DNA from: Diaminobutyricibacter sp049994905
GTDB taxonomy: Bacteria; Actinomycetota; Actinomycetes; Actinomycetales; Microbacteriaceae
DNA: 64,000 nt
Direction: 5' to 3'
Assembly: GCF_049994905.1 (NCBI RefSeq)
Contig: NZ_CP188258.1
Span: 992,001 to 1,056,000 of the forward strand
The notes under the pieces are model-generated. The model searched no databases, was not told the DNA's origin, and saw only the letters and a list, made by a program, of their open reading frames with translations. The position numbers were made by a program, and so were the translations under genes. Positions 42,696-51,336 of the stretch are shown piece by piece (the first letter of the stretch is position 1; every line of letters begins with the position of its first letter).

Positions 42696-44702
42696 ATGGC
42701 ATCTCGCGTCATACGTCGCACCCTCCACAAGAGGGCCGTCGGAATCCTGGCTACAGCGACCGCTGTAGTCGCTTTATCGATGACGGGCCTATCGGGAGCG
42801 AACGCGGGCGACCATGTCTCGTACGGCTCCTCGGTGCCGAAGTGGGCGACGAGCGCGAACGATGCCGGTGCGGCACCCTCGGCCAAGACGTTCGAGGGCG
42901 AGATCTACCTCCCGCTCCGCGACCTCGCCGGTGCCACGGCGCTGGCAAAGGCGGTTTCCTCACCGCTGAGCCCCCGGTACCGTCACGGCCTGAGCCCTGA
43001 CGCCTGGATCGCCCGGTTCGCTCCGACACAAGCGGACTTCAACGCGGTGGTTTCGTACCTCAAGAGCCGGGGGTTCACTCTCAACGGTGTTCCCAAGAGC
43101 CGCGAGTACGTCGTCTTCCGCGGCACCGCCGCCCAGTTCGGGGCCGCTTTCGGTACCACGATGCACACCTACAACGTTGCGAAGCACCGTCTCGCAGCTC
43201 CGTCGCACGCGCCGTCGTTGCCGGCGGCCCTCGCATCGAAAGTCTCGGCGATCAGCCTCGACCAGAGCCGCACGCTCACCCGGCCCGACGACGTGAAGCC
43301 GGACGAGCCTTCGGGAACGACCGCGACCGCACCGGCGCCTGCACCCCAGGCCACACGTACCCCGGCCGTGCTGGACTATCCGTGCTCGAACTACTTCGGC
43401 GAGCATGTCGGAACCGTACCGGCGGCCTACAACGGCCAGACGACGTACGGCACATTCGTCTGCGGGTATACGCCGTCGCAGCTGCGATCGGCCTACGGCC
43501 TGAACGGGCTGGCGAAGGTGGGCGTCACCGGAGCCGGCCAGACGATCGCGATCATCGACGCGTATGCGTCGCCGACGATCGTCAAGGACGTCAACACGTA
43601 CACGGCGGCAATCGGCGAGCCCGGGCTCACTGCGTCGAACTACTCGCAGATCGTTCCCAAGCCCAGTGACTTCGTCGACCAGGCTGCGTGTGCGCAGCCG
43701 AGCGGCTGGCAGCCGGAGCAGTCGCTGGACGTCGAATCGTCCCACGGCGTCGCGCCTGGTGCGAAGATCCTGTACGTCGGAGGGTTCAACTGCGGTGGCG
43801 GCCTCGATGTGGCGATGTCGACCATCCTCGACAACGGACTCTCCAACATCGTGAGCAACAGCTACGGCAACGCCGGCGAGGCCGTTCCGGCGGGTACGAT
43901 CCGCGGTGAGGAGAACCTCCACCTCCAGGCGGCAGGTGAAGGAATCGGCCTCTACTTCTCGAGTGGTGACAGGGGCGACGAAACCGGCCTTCTCGGGTAC
44001 GCCTCTCCGGACTACCCGGCGTCGTCACCGTGGGTGACCTCGGTCGGTGGAACGAGCATCGGCATCGACAAGTCGGGGAAGATCTCTTTCGAAGCCGGCT
44101 GGGGATCGACGCGCGATCTGATCATGACCGATTCAACGGGTGTCCTGTCGTACCAGGCGGCCCTGCCGGGGGCCGAGTTCAGGGGTGGTGCCGGTGGCGG
44201 AACGAGTGCGCTCTTCCCGGAGCCGGACTACCAGCGTGGAATCGTTCCGAGCTCGCTCTCGAAGGGCTTCCGCGTTTCGCCCGACATTGCGGCGATCGCG
44301 GATCCGTACACCGGGTTCCTGATCGGGTACAGCCCGATCGTCAACGACGGCACGCTCGCGACAGGATCGTTCGGAACGCTGGACATCGGTGGAACGTCGC
44401 TCTCGACGCCGGTGCTCGCCGCGCAGATCGCGATCGTGCAGCAGGCGACGCACTCGAGGATCGGGTTCGCCAATCCGACGCTGTACGGTCTGGACCGCAT
44501 TCTTCCGAGCAGTTTCCGCGACGTCGTGCCGCAGAACCCGCCGCAGGGTGTCGCCTTCACCAGCTCGGCCACGGGGAACAGCTATCTCGTCACCTTCGAC
44601 ACCGACACGTCGCTGAAGACCGCGAAGGGCTATGACGACGTGACGGGCCTGGGCGGGGTGAGGTTCACCCTGCTCACGCTGCTGGCATCCGGGCGGCACT
44701 AG
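42696..44702 (+). CDS. Secreted sedolisin-family serine-carboxyl peptidase (S53)
   Basis: The 668-residue pre-pro-enzyme starts with a signal peptide (RTLHKRAVGILATATAVVAL), followed by a pro-kumamolisin activation domain to about residue 215. The catalytic domain shows Glu341 and Asp345 in PEQSLDVE and the nucleophile Ser568 in GGTSLSTP; the C-terminal calcium site is in FRDVVPQ and GYDDVTGLG. Sedolisins act extracellularly at acid pH. AAAGGAC precedes the ATG. Nutrient scavenging from protein is likely, complementing the peptide importer. Confidence 0.92.
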   Translation: MASRVIRRTLHKRAVGILATATAVVALSMTGLSGANAGDHVSYGSSVPKWATSANDAGAAPSAKTFEGEIYLPLRDLAGATALAKAVSSPLSPRYRHGLSPDAWIARFAPTQADFNAVVSYLKSRGFTLNGVPKSREYVVFRGTAAQFGAAFGTTMHTYNVAKHRLAAPSHAPSLPAALASKVSAISLDQSRTLTRPDDVKPDEPSGTTATAPAPAPQATRTPAVLDYPCSNYFGEHVGTVPAAYNGQTTYGTFVCGYTPSQLRSAYGLNGLAKVGVTGAGQTIAIIDAYASPTIVKDVNTYTAAIGEPGLTASNYSQIVPKPSDFVDQAACAQPSGWQPEQSLDVESSHGVAPGAKILYVGGFNCGGGLDVAMSTILDNGLSNIVSNSYGNAGEAVPAGTIRGEENLHLQAAGEGIGLYFSSGDRGDETGLLGYASPDYPASSPWVTSVGGTSIGIDKSGKISFEAGWGSTRDLIMTDSTGVLSYQAALPGAEFRGGAGGGTSALFPEPDYQRGIVPSSLSKGFRVSPDIAAIADPYTGFLIGYSPIVNDGTLATGSFGTLDIGGTSLSTPVLAAQIAIVQQATHSRIGFANPTLYGLDRILPSSFRDVVPQNPPQGVAFTSSATGNSYLVTFDTDTSLKTAKGYDDVTGLGGVRFTLLTLLASGRH

Positions 44703-44719
44703 CCGGTCCGTAAGACGAG

Positions 44720-44755
44720 GGGCGGTCGCGTTTCGGGGCGCGGCCGCCCTTCTTT
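44720..44755 (+). terminator. Terminator after the sedolisin gene
   Basis: Arms GGGCGGTCGCG (44720-44730) and CGCGGCCGCCC (44739-44749), one G-T pair, then TTCTTTG. It separates the sedolisin from the MerR unit. Confidence 0.8.
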
Positions 44756-44784
44756 GCGCCCGGCCGACCAGCCGGAAAAGTACT

Positions 44785-44813
44785 GGTAGTGCCGCTACCG
44801 GTAGTGCTACTAT
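44785..44813 (+). promoter_or_regulatory. MerR operator and leaderless promoter
   Basis: The dyad GGTAG-TGCCG-CTACC (44785-44799) is followed by a direct repeat of GGTAGTGC (44785-44792 and 44800-44807) and a -10 TACTAT (44808-44813). The ATG at 44820 is only seven bases past the -10, so the message should be leaderless. MerR proteins twist such promoters; autoregulation is inferred. Confidence 0.65.
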
Positions 44814-44819
44814 CACTGC

Positions 44820-45446
44820 ATGGTCATCACCGAACTCGCAGAACTCTCCGGCATCCCGGCGCCGACGATCAAGTACTACGTGCGCGAGGGCCTGCTGCCG
44901 GCGGGGGAGCGGGTCGGAGGCAACCGCACCGAGTACGACGAATCCCACGCCCACCGGCTGAAGCTCATCCGGGCGATGCTCGAGGTCGGCAAGCTGTCGA
45001 TCGGAGCGATCTCCGGCGTGCTCGCCGTTCTCGACGATCCGGATACCACGATCGTCGACACCTTCGACATCGCCCAGCGCGCGCTGTCCCGTGACACCGT
45101 CTCCGGCATCTCCCGCGGATCGGATGCTGCGCTCGAGCGTGTGGACGGCGTGTTGGATCGCGCCGGCTGGACCGACTGCGCCGACAACCCGGGACGCGAG
45201 ATCGCGGCCAGGGTGGTCGACGCGTTCGACCGGGCCGGACATCCGCTCCCCGACTCGTACCTCGATGCCTACGCCGCCTCGGCGCAGCGGATGGCCGAAG
45301 CCGACCTCGGGGCGATCGCCGAGCTGGCCGACCCGACCGACATGGCCGAGCTCATGGTCGTCGGCACGGTGCTCGGCGACACCCTCTCCGCGGGTCTGCG
45401 ACGTATCGCGCAGGCCTACATCACAACAGAAAGGCGCATCTCATGA
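44820..45446 (+). CDS. MerR family transcriptional regulator
   Basis: The N-terminal 70 residues are a MerR winged helix: ITELAELSGIPAPTIKYYVREGLLP is the HTH plus wing, then ALKLIRAMLEVGKLSIGAISGVL the dimer helix. The 208-residue protein ends in a helical domain of about 110 residues without metal-binding cysteines, so a small organic ligand is more likely than a metal. It starts without a leader and overlaps the membrane protein gene by four bases. Confidence 0.88.
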   Translation: MVITELAELSGIPAPTIKYYVREGLLPAGERVGGNRTEYDESHAHRLKLIRAMLEVGKLSIGAISGVLAVLDDPDTTIVDTFDIAQRALSRDTVSGISRGSDAALERVDGVLDRAGWTDCADNPGREIAARVVDAFDRAGHPLPDSYLDAYAASAQRMAEADLGAIAELADPTDMAELMVVGTVLGDTLSAGLRRIAQAYITTERRIS

Positions 45447-46378
45447 AAGTCGTCTTCGCGTGGCACCGTCCCCTGATGACGGTCGCCGCACTCATGGTGG
45501 TCTGTGCCGCCGTGTGCCTCGCCGGCCTCGTGTTCGACCACCGGATCGTGACCGGTGTCGACACCTGGCTGAAGCCCCTGAAGTTCTCGATCTCGATCTT
45601 CCTCTACAGCGTCACGTGGGCCTGGCTCATCGCGCACCTGCCCCGCTGGCGCCGCTTCGCCCACACCGTCGGCACGGTGATCGCCGTCGCCCTGATCGTC
45701 GAGCAGGTCGCGATCGTCGGGGCTGCGGCGGCGGGCACCACGAGCCACTTCAACGTCAGCACACCCTTCGCCACGACCGTCTGGGCGATCATGGCGGTCT
45801 CGATCACCACCCTCTACGTGTGCACCTTCCTGACCACGATCGCCGTATTCTTCCTGAGGCTGCCGACTGCGTCGACGACGTTCGCCGTGCGCGCAGGCGC
45901 GGTCATCGCACTCATCGGCATGGGGCTCGCCTACCTGATGACGAGCCCGACGTCGCAGCAGCTCGCGAACTTCCAGGGGATCGTCGGCGCTCACACGGTC
46001 GGGCTTGCGGATGGCGGACCCGGTATCCCGCTCCTCGGCTGGAGCACCGTCGGAGGCGACCTGCGCATCCCGCATTTCGTCGGAATGCACGCGCTGCAGC
46101 TGTTGCCGCTCTTCGCCATCCTCCTCGGCTGGCTGGGACGGCGGCTGACTGTGCTGGCCGACGACCACGTGCGGCTGCGCCTCGTCGTCGTCGCGGCTTT
46201 CGTCTACGTGGCCGTGCTCGCGCTTGTGACGTTCCAGGCGCTCGCCGGCCAGTCGATCGTGCACCCCGCCGGAGTTTTCCTCGCGGGCGGCTGGATCATC
46301 GCGGCGCTGGCTGTCGCCTTCGGAGCCGCTGCCTTGTTCGTGCCCCGGCCCCGCGCATCCGTCCCGCAAGCGGCCTGA
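45443..46378 (+). CDS. Polytopic membrane protein of unknown function (eight predicted spans)
   Basis: A 311-residue integral membrane protein with eight hydrophobic segments; the first is LMTVAALMVVCAAVCLAGLV, and the second (KFSISIFLYSVTWAWLIAHL) follows a conserved-looking TWLKPLKF. I do not recognise a characterised family. It is translated from the MerR message (ATGA overlap), so the regulator probably controls it. It could be a small-molecule efflux or sensor protein; nothing in the sequence decides this. Confidence 0.82.
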   Translation: MKVVFAWHRPLMTVAALMVVCAAVCLAGLVFDHRIVTGVDTWLKPLKFSISIFLYSVTWAWLIAHLPRWRRFAHTVGTVIAVALIVEQVAIVGAAAAGTTSHFNVSTPFATTVWAIMAVSITTLYVCTFLTTIAVFFLRLPTASTTFAVRAGAVIALIGMGLAYLMTSPTSQQLANFQGIVGAHTVGLADGGPGIPLLGWSTVGGDLRIPHFVGMHALQLLPLFAILLGWLGRRLTVLADDHVRLRLVVVAAFVYVAVLALVTFQALAGQSIVHPAGVFLAGGWIIAALAVAFGAAALFVPRPRASVPQAA

Positions 46379-46381
46379 ACG

Positions 46382-46451
46382 GCGAGTGTCGCCGTTCCCA
46401 CCGAAAGTCGCCGCTGTGGCGGGTCATCTCGGCAGGAACGGCGACACTCGC
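46382..46451. repeat. Intergenic hairpin copy D, 17-base perfect arms
   Basis: GCGAGTGTCGCCGTTCC (46382-46398) and its exact complement (46435-46451) enclose 36 bases, between the convergent membrane-protein and permease genes. The arms share the GTTCC/GGAAC and CACTCG words of the other copies but the core differs, so it may be a divergent member. A bidirectional terminator is plausible. Confidence 0.8.
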
Positions 46452-46471
46452 TCGCCGCCGCCGCAGAACAG

Positions 46472-47968
46472 CTAACGGCGTGCGCGGAGCAGTTCGGCGA
46501 CGTGGATCGCGTCGCCTTCCGGTGCTGTCGACTTGCGGTCGGGGCGTGCAGCGAACAGGTAGATCAGTCCAGTGCCGGCGACGATGGCGAGACCGATCAG
46601 CACGATCCAGTCATTGACGAAGACGCCGCTGTGGCCCGGCCACGCGAGCAGGATCATTGCGAAGATCCCGTACGCGAGCGCGATCACGTTGACCACGAAA
46701 CCGCCCTTACCCAGGTTGAACGGGCCGGCGGGCTTCCATCCCTTGATCCGCTGCCGCAGGGCGGCGAGCACGACCGACTGGAATGCGACGTAGATGCCGA
46801 GCACGGCGAACGACGTGATCTGGGTGAGCAGCTCGGGCGGGCCGAGATAGATGATCACGCAGATCAGGAGCGGGATGACGCACGCGACGATCAGCGCGTT
46901 CGTCGGCACCTTGCTGCGCGGCGACACTTTCGAGAGCCACTTGTGCCCCGGTACCATTCCGTCGCGCGCGAACGAGAAGAGCAGCCGGCTGGCGGCCGCC
47001 TGCAGGCTCAGCACGCAGGAGAGGAACGCGGTGAGCGCGACGATGAGGAAGATCTTCGCGCCGACATCGCCGAGAGCGGCCTGCAGAATACCGGGGATGG
47101 GGTCTGCGTCCTTGCCGTCGACGATCGACTGCAGGTCGGGCGCAGCCATGACGTAGCCACCGAACGCGAACAGCGAGGAGACGCCACCGACGAGGATGGT
47201 CAGGATCATGGCACGGGGGATGCGGCGGGCCGGGTTCTCGACCTCTTCAGCGACGTCACCGCACGCTTCGAACCCGTAGAAGAGGAACAGGCCGGCGAGC
47301 GCTGCACCGAGGAACGCGGTGATGTACGGACCGTTGCCTTCGACGCCCATCGAGTTGAAGAACACGCTGAACGACTGGTGGCGCTGGAAGATCAGCAGGT
47401 ACAGGCCCACCGCGATGACGCCGATCAGCTCGGCTGCGAGGCCGATGCGAGCGACGCGGCCCAGCGTCCTGGTTCCCGAGAAGTTGAACCCGAGGGCGAC
47501 GACCAGGAAGAGGATCGACAGGAGTACGGTCACCTCCTTGGTGACCGGGATGTTGAACAGGCTGGCGAGGAAGCCGCTGCCGAACTCGGCGACCGCGGTG
47601 ATCGTGACGATCATGGCCCAGATGTAGATCCAGGCCGCCATCCACGCATACCGGCGACCCCAGAGTCGCCGCGTCCACGGGTAGATGCCGCCGTGGATCG
47701 GGTACTGCGAGACGACTTCGCCGAACACGAGCGAGACCAGGAGCTGGCCGGCGCCCACGATGACGAGCCAGAAGATCGAGGGCGGGCCGCCCGTGCTGAC
47801 GGCGAGTGCGAAGAGGGAGTAGACGCCGACGAGCGGCGAGAGATAGGTGAAACCGAGGGCGAAGTTCGCCCACAGTGACATCGATCGGTTGAAGGAATCC
47901 TCGTACCCCAGGACCGCCAGATGCTCGCTGTCGGCGAGGTGGTCGGAGGTGGACGGATCTGCAGACAT
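46472..47968 (-). CDS. APC superfamily amino acid/amine permease
   Basis: The ATG at 47968 behind GGAAGG gives a 498-residue transporter with twelve spans. APC-family features include the N-terminal SLWANFALGFTYLSPLVGVY, GGIYPWTRRLWGRRYAW, EVENPARRIPRAM after the helix-6 region, and GSVVL-like C-terminal helices. The GabP/putrescine-importer-like branch (ACT type) is favoured by GEVVSQYPIHGGIYPW. It may import GABA, putrescine or a related amine for the catabolic genes upstream and downstream. Confidence 0.87.
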   Translation of the reverse strand: MSADPSTSDHLADSEHLAVLGYEDSFNRSMSLWANFALGFTYLSPLVGVYSLFALAVSTGGPPSIFWLVIVGAGQLLVSLVFGEVVSQYPIHGGIYPWTRRLWGRRYAWMAAWIYIWAMIVTITAVAEFGSGFLASLFNIPVTKEVTVLLSILFLVVALGFNFSGTRTLGRVARIGLAAELIGVIAVGLYLLIFQRHQSFSVFFNSMGVEGNGPYITAFLGAALAGLFLFYGFEACGDVAEEVENPARRIPRAMILTILVGGVSSLFAFGGYVMAAPDLQSIVDGKDADPIPGILQAALGDVGAKIFLIVALTAFLSCVLSLQAAASRLLFSFARDGMVPGHKWLSKVSPRSKVPTNALIVACVIPLLICVIIYLGPPELLTQITSFAVLGIYVAFQSVVLAALRQRIKGWKPAGPFNLGKGGFVVNVIALAYGIFAMILLAWPGHSGVFVNDWIVLIGLAIVAGTGLIYLFAARPDRKSTAPEGDAIHVAELLRARR

Positions 47969-48279
47969 CGTTGCCTTCCGGGTTGGACCAGAGGGCCGTG
48001 TGCGGTCACCGTTGACCGGGGGCACCTCGTAGTGTGTGCCCAATATAGTGGGAAGCGGGGCTAAAACCTATAAAACAGGATGTTTGCGCCCGGAGTGTCG
48101 ATTTCGTCGGTATTTTGCCACCTGCACGACCTGTTCCGGCCGAGAATCGCCGTCTGAACGTACGATCTCGCCCGAACGTGACAATTCCGGTCGAGCGTGA
48201 CCCGCGGGGCGGGCACCCTCGACCGGAACGGTCACACTCGGCGCGGTTGCCGACCGTGCGGCGACCGGTCGCGGCGCGG
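47969..48279. other. 311-base intergenic region with promoter and hairpin copy E
   Basis: Between the permease start and the semialdehyde dehydrogenase end (both minus strand) there is an AT-rich stretch (48041-48085) with a possible minus-strand promoter (-10 TATATT at 48042-48047). At 48185-48199 TTCCGGTCGAGCGTG pairs with CACCCTCGACCGGAA (48214-48228), one mismatch, followed by CGGTCACACTCGGC. No gene was found. Confidence 0.7.
48185..48228. repeat. Intergenic hairpin-family copy E
   Basis: Arms TTCCGGTCGAGCGTG and CACCCTCGACCGGAA, 14 of 15 paired, 14-base loop. The same arms occur perfectly in copy F. It lies downstream of the semialdehyde dehydrogenase gene. Confidence 0.85.
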
Positions 48280-49647
48280 TCAGCCGCCGATGCGGATCAT
48301 CTTCTTGTTGACGAACTCGTCGGCGCCGAAGCGGCCGAGCTCGCGGCCGGAGCCGGAGCGCTTGATGCCGCCGAAGGGCAGTTCGGCGCCGTCAGCGCCG
48401 ACGACGTTCACGAACACCATGCCGGCTTCGATGCCATCGGCGACACGCAGCGCCTGGTCCTGGTCGGTGGTGAACACGTACGATCCGAGCCCGAACGGGG
48501 TGTCGTTGGCGAGAGCGACGGCTTCGGCTTCCGACCCGACCTTGTAGACGGCGGCGACCGGCCCGAAGAACTCCTCACGATAGGCGTCGTTGTCGGGCTT
48601 GACGTCGGTCAGCACAGTGCTCGTGAAGTAGGTGCCCTCGCGAGTGCCTCCGGCGACGAGTGTTGCACCCTGCTCGACGGCGCGGTCGACCTGGTCGGCG
48701 AGGCGGTCGGCGGCTGCGGCCGATGACAGCGGCCCGAGCACGGTGTCGGCAGACGTCGGGTCACCCGGCGTTGCGCCGGTGATCGCTGCGGTGAACTTGT
48801 CGAGGAACGGCTGGTACAGGTCGTCGATGACGATGAAGCGCTTGGCGGCGTTGCAGGCCTGACCGTTGTTGTCGAGGCGCGCGGCGACGGCGGCGTCGAC
48901 CGTCGCATCCAGATCGTTCGTCGACAGCAGGATGAACGGGTCGGAGCCGCCCAGTTCGAGCACGACCTTCTTGAGGTGGCGGCCCGCGATCTCGGCGACG
49001 GCGGCGCCGGCGCGCTCCGAACCGGTGAGCGACACGCCCTGCACGCGCGGGTCGGCGATGACCGTCTCGATCTGATCGTGTGACGCGTAGATGTTCGTGT
49101 ATGCGCCCGCCGGGAAGCCGGCGTCGTGGAAGATCTGCTCGATCGCTGCCGCCGACTCCGGGCACTGCTCAGCGTGCTTGAGCAGGATCGTGTTGCCGAT
49201 GATGAGGTTGGGGCCGGCGAAGCGCGCCACCTGGTAGTACGGGAAGTTCCACGGCATGATGCCGAGCAGCACGCCGAGCGAGCTGCGGCGGATGAGCGCC
49301 GAGCCTTCGCCCGCCAGCAGCGTGATCTGCTCGTCCTTCAGCAGGTCTTCGGCGTTGTCCGCGTAGTAGCCATAGATGTCGCCGCTGAAGTCGACCTCGC
49401 CCAGCGCTTGTTCGATGGGCTTGCCCATCTCGCGAACGATGATCTCGGCGAGCTCCTGGCGTCGCTCGAGGTGCAGTTCGCCCACCCGGCGGATGAGGGC
49501 GGCGCGCTCCGCGACGGTGGTGCTGCGCGACCAGGTGCGGTGGGCTTCCTCGGCGCCTGCGATGGCAGCGTCGAGTTCAGCGTCGGTGATCGTCGGATAG
49601 GACTTGACCGTCTCGCCGGTGGCCGGGTTGATGACTGCGTAGCTCAT
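48280..49647 (-). CDS. NAD(P)+-dependent succinate-semialdehyde dehydrogenase-like aldehyde dehydrogenase
   Basis: ATG 49647 after AAAAGGAGA gives 455 residues with the catalytic Cys in NNGQACNAAKR, Glu in LELGGSDPF and IMPWNFPYYQVAR in the cofactor site. Its short length and the DPRVQGVSLTGSERAG and GGIKRSGSGRELG words match the SSADH group that lacks the N-terminal lead of GabD. It oxidises succinate semialdehyde or a five-carbon analogue; glutarate semialdehyde would feed the glutaryl-CoA genes nearby. A promoter-like TTATAT stretch lies in the 89-base gap to the Cache gene. Confidence 0.85.
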   Translation of the reverse strand: MSYAVINPATGETVKSYPTITDAELDAAIAGAEEAHRTWSRSTTVAERAALIRRVGELHLERRQELAEIIVREMGKPIEQALGEVDFSGDIYGYYADNAEDLLKDEQITLLAGEGSALIRRSSLGVLLGIMPWNFPYYQVARFAGPNLIIGNTILLKHAEQCPESAAAIEQIFHDAGFPAGAYTNIYASHDQIETVIADPRVQGVSLTGSERAGAAVAEIAGRHLKKVVLELGGSDPFILLSTNDLDATVDAAVAARLDNNGQACNAAKRFIVIDDLYQPFLDKFTAAITGATPGDPTSADTVLGPLSSAAAADRLADQVDRAVEQGATLVAGGTREGTYFTSTVLTDVKPDNDAYREEFFGPVAAVYKVGSEAEAVALANDTPFGLGSYVFTTDQDQALRVADGIEAGMVFVNVVGADGAELPFGGIKRSGSGRELGRFGADEFVNKKMIRIGG

Positions 49648-49736
49648 GGGAGTCTCCTTTTCAGGTGCACGCGCGCCCGCAGGGTCTGCAGCGATGCACA
49701 CTCTCTTTCGTCAAACATATAACAACGGATGATTGT

Positions 49737-50462
49737 TCACGAAGGGTCCGTTTCGACGGCCAGGGCGAACGGAGTCCCCGCGCACGGGAGCAGCTGGTAC
49801 CGGCTCGCGCCGGATGTGGGTGGATGGCCGGGCAGCAGCGTTCCGGCGGCGAGCGTCGGGTCTGTCGAGACCATCACGCGCCCCTGCTCGTTGACCAGTG
49901 TGACCGGCTGCTCGATGGCGAGGAGGGTCGGCAGCAGTTCCTGTTCGAGCCGCTTGACGTAGATATCGGCCCCGACGACCCCGATCATCGTGCCGTCGAT
50001 CTCTGTCGGCATCGTGAGGGTGACGATGTAGTCGCAGGTGCACAGGTGGTCGACGTACGGCCCGGTGATGTGGGTCTGGTGGGTGGTCTCGGGGATGCTG
50101 TACCACTCCAGCGAACGGAAGTCGCGCAGGTAGTCGGCGTACCCCCGCGTCGACAGGTCGAGCTTCGTCGGGCTATCGGTCGTGCCCATCAGCGGGTTGT
50201 CCTGCAGAGGACCGAGCCACCACGCGAAGTGCACGTCGCGGCCGCGCACGTAGTCGGGTGCGGCGATGAAGCCCGCGCCGATGAGGATCGCGTCGTCGGC
50301 GGTGAGTGACGGCAGCACCAGTGCTGCAGCGAGTTCGTCGAGCTTCGCCGTCGTGGTTTCCGTCGGGCCCGCGGCGATGGTCTCGCGCCACTGCCCGAGC
50401 AGGCCGAAGACGCCGTCGAAGAGCGAGCTGACGAGGCGTGCCCCGTCGTCGACGCTAACCAT
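49737..50462 (-). CDS. Stand-alone Cache-domain protein (predicted ligand sensor)
   Basis: ATG 50462 lies inside the FadR gene's last codons (GTTCTGGATGGTTAG), so translation is coupled. The 241-residue product looks like a single double-PDC Cache domain: LGPLQDNPLMGTTDSPTKLDL, YVDHLCTCDYIVTLTMPT, IDGTMIGVVGADIYVKRLEQELLPTLLAI and a final small-domain VNEQGRVMVSTDPT. Unlike typical Cache domains it has no signal peptide, no membrane span and no kinase or MCP output. Such domains bind amino acids and amines; here it might buffer or sense the inducer of the adjacent FadR protein. This is inference. Confidence 0.72.
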   Translation of the reverse strand: MVSVDDGARLVSSLFDGVFGLLGQWRETIAAGPTETTTAKLDELAAALVLPSLTADDAILIGAGFIAAPDYVRGRDVHFAWWLGPLQDNPLMGTTDSPTKLDLSTRGYADYLRDFRSLEWYSIPETTHQTHITGPYVDHLCTCDYIVTLTMPTEIDGTMIGVVGADIYVKRLEQELLPTLLAIEQPVTLVNEQGRVMVSTDPTLAAGTLLPGHPPTSGASRYQLLPCAGTPFALAVETDPS

Positions 50463-51228
50463 CCAGAACACCGCCCTTCTCGAGTCGCGCCCTGGCGGCG
50501 AGCAGCCATTCTGCGATCGACCGGATGAGCTGGGTGACCTGGGCGCGCGCGGCCTCACCGTCGCTCGCGGCGATGGCGTCGGCGATGGAGCGGGTGGCGT
50601 CGGACGTGCGGTCGCGCAGGCCGGCATCGGTCATCCCGAGCCAGAGCACAGGGCCGAACTCCGCCTGGAGCCTGATCTGCTCGCGGACGAGCCGCGTCGA
50701 CTGGCTGAGCACGGCGAGTTCGAGGAAGAAGCCTCCGGCGTTGCGCCGCGCTTCGGCGGCGGTGGTGAAGTCGGCCGCGTCGAGCCACCCGCGCAGGCGC
50801 TCGTCGTCGGCTGGCGCCGAGCGCTCTGCGGCCCGGTCCGCGCAGGCTGCCGCGATCGCGGTGATGTAGACGGCGAGGTCGGAGAGCTCGACCTGCGAGA
50901 GGCCGCGCAGCCTGGCCCTCACCAGCGCGGCGTGCGGGGCCGGCGACGCGATCACGAAGCTGCCGCCGTCGCGACCGCGTCGCGTCTCGACGAGGCCGGC
51001 TTCGCGGAGGATGCCGAGGCCCTCCCGTGCGGTGACGAGCGCTACGCCGAATCGCCGGGCGAGTTCTGCTTCGCTGGGGAGGCGTTCGCCGGGTATCAGC
51101 ACGCCGAGTACGATCGCATCCGTCAGCCGCTGGGCGACCTGTTCCGCGCGACCCGCTCCTGCGAGTTGCGCGAAGACCGCGTCCCGCGCACCTGGCGCGG
51201 AGCGGGTCTGCCCGGCGAGACTGGTCAT
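50455..51228 (-). CDS. FadR-subfamily GntR transcriptional regulator
   Basis: The 257-residue protein has an N-terminal winged helix (RLTDAIVLGVLIPGERLPSEAELARRFGVALVTAREGLG) and an all-helical FCD-type effector domain. It is divergent from the CoA-transferase/acyl-CoA dehydrogenase operon and overlaps the Cache gene at its end. The dyad TCATTC-GGTATA-GAATGA sits on the divergent promoter. FadR-subfamily effectors are organic acids or acyl-CoAs; the exact one is unknown. Confidence 0.88.
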   Translation of the reverse strand: MTSLAGQTRSAPGARDAVFAQLAGAGRAEQVAQRLTDAIVLGVLIPGERLPSEAELARRFGVALVTAREGLGILREAGLVETRRGRDGGSFVIASPAPHAALVRARLRGLSQVELSDLAVYITAIAAACADRAAERSAPADDERLRGWLDAADFTTAAEARRNAGGFFLELAVLSQSTRLVREQIRLQAEFGPVLWLGMTDAGLRDRTSDATRSIADAIAASDGEAARAQVTQLIRSIAEWLLAARARLEKGGVLDG

Positions 51229-51288
51229 GCATGCACCATGGATTCACACTATCCGCCCGAGACCAGGGCGGCGGCACGGACGGGCAAA

Positions 51289-51306
51289 TCATTCGGTATA
51301 GAATGA
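51289..51306. promoter_or_regulatory. FadR-type operator on the CoA-transferase promoter
   Basis: TCATTC and GAATGA flank GGTATA, placing a TATAGA -10 (51297-51302) inside the dyad, 30 bases before the ATG at 51337. A repressor here would block both divergent genes. The GAGGAGG ribosome site follows. Confidence 0.7.
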
Positions 51307-51336
51307 ATTTCTTCGAACACCGACGAGGAGGGCCGG

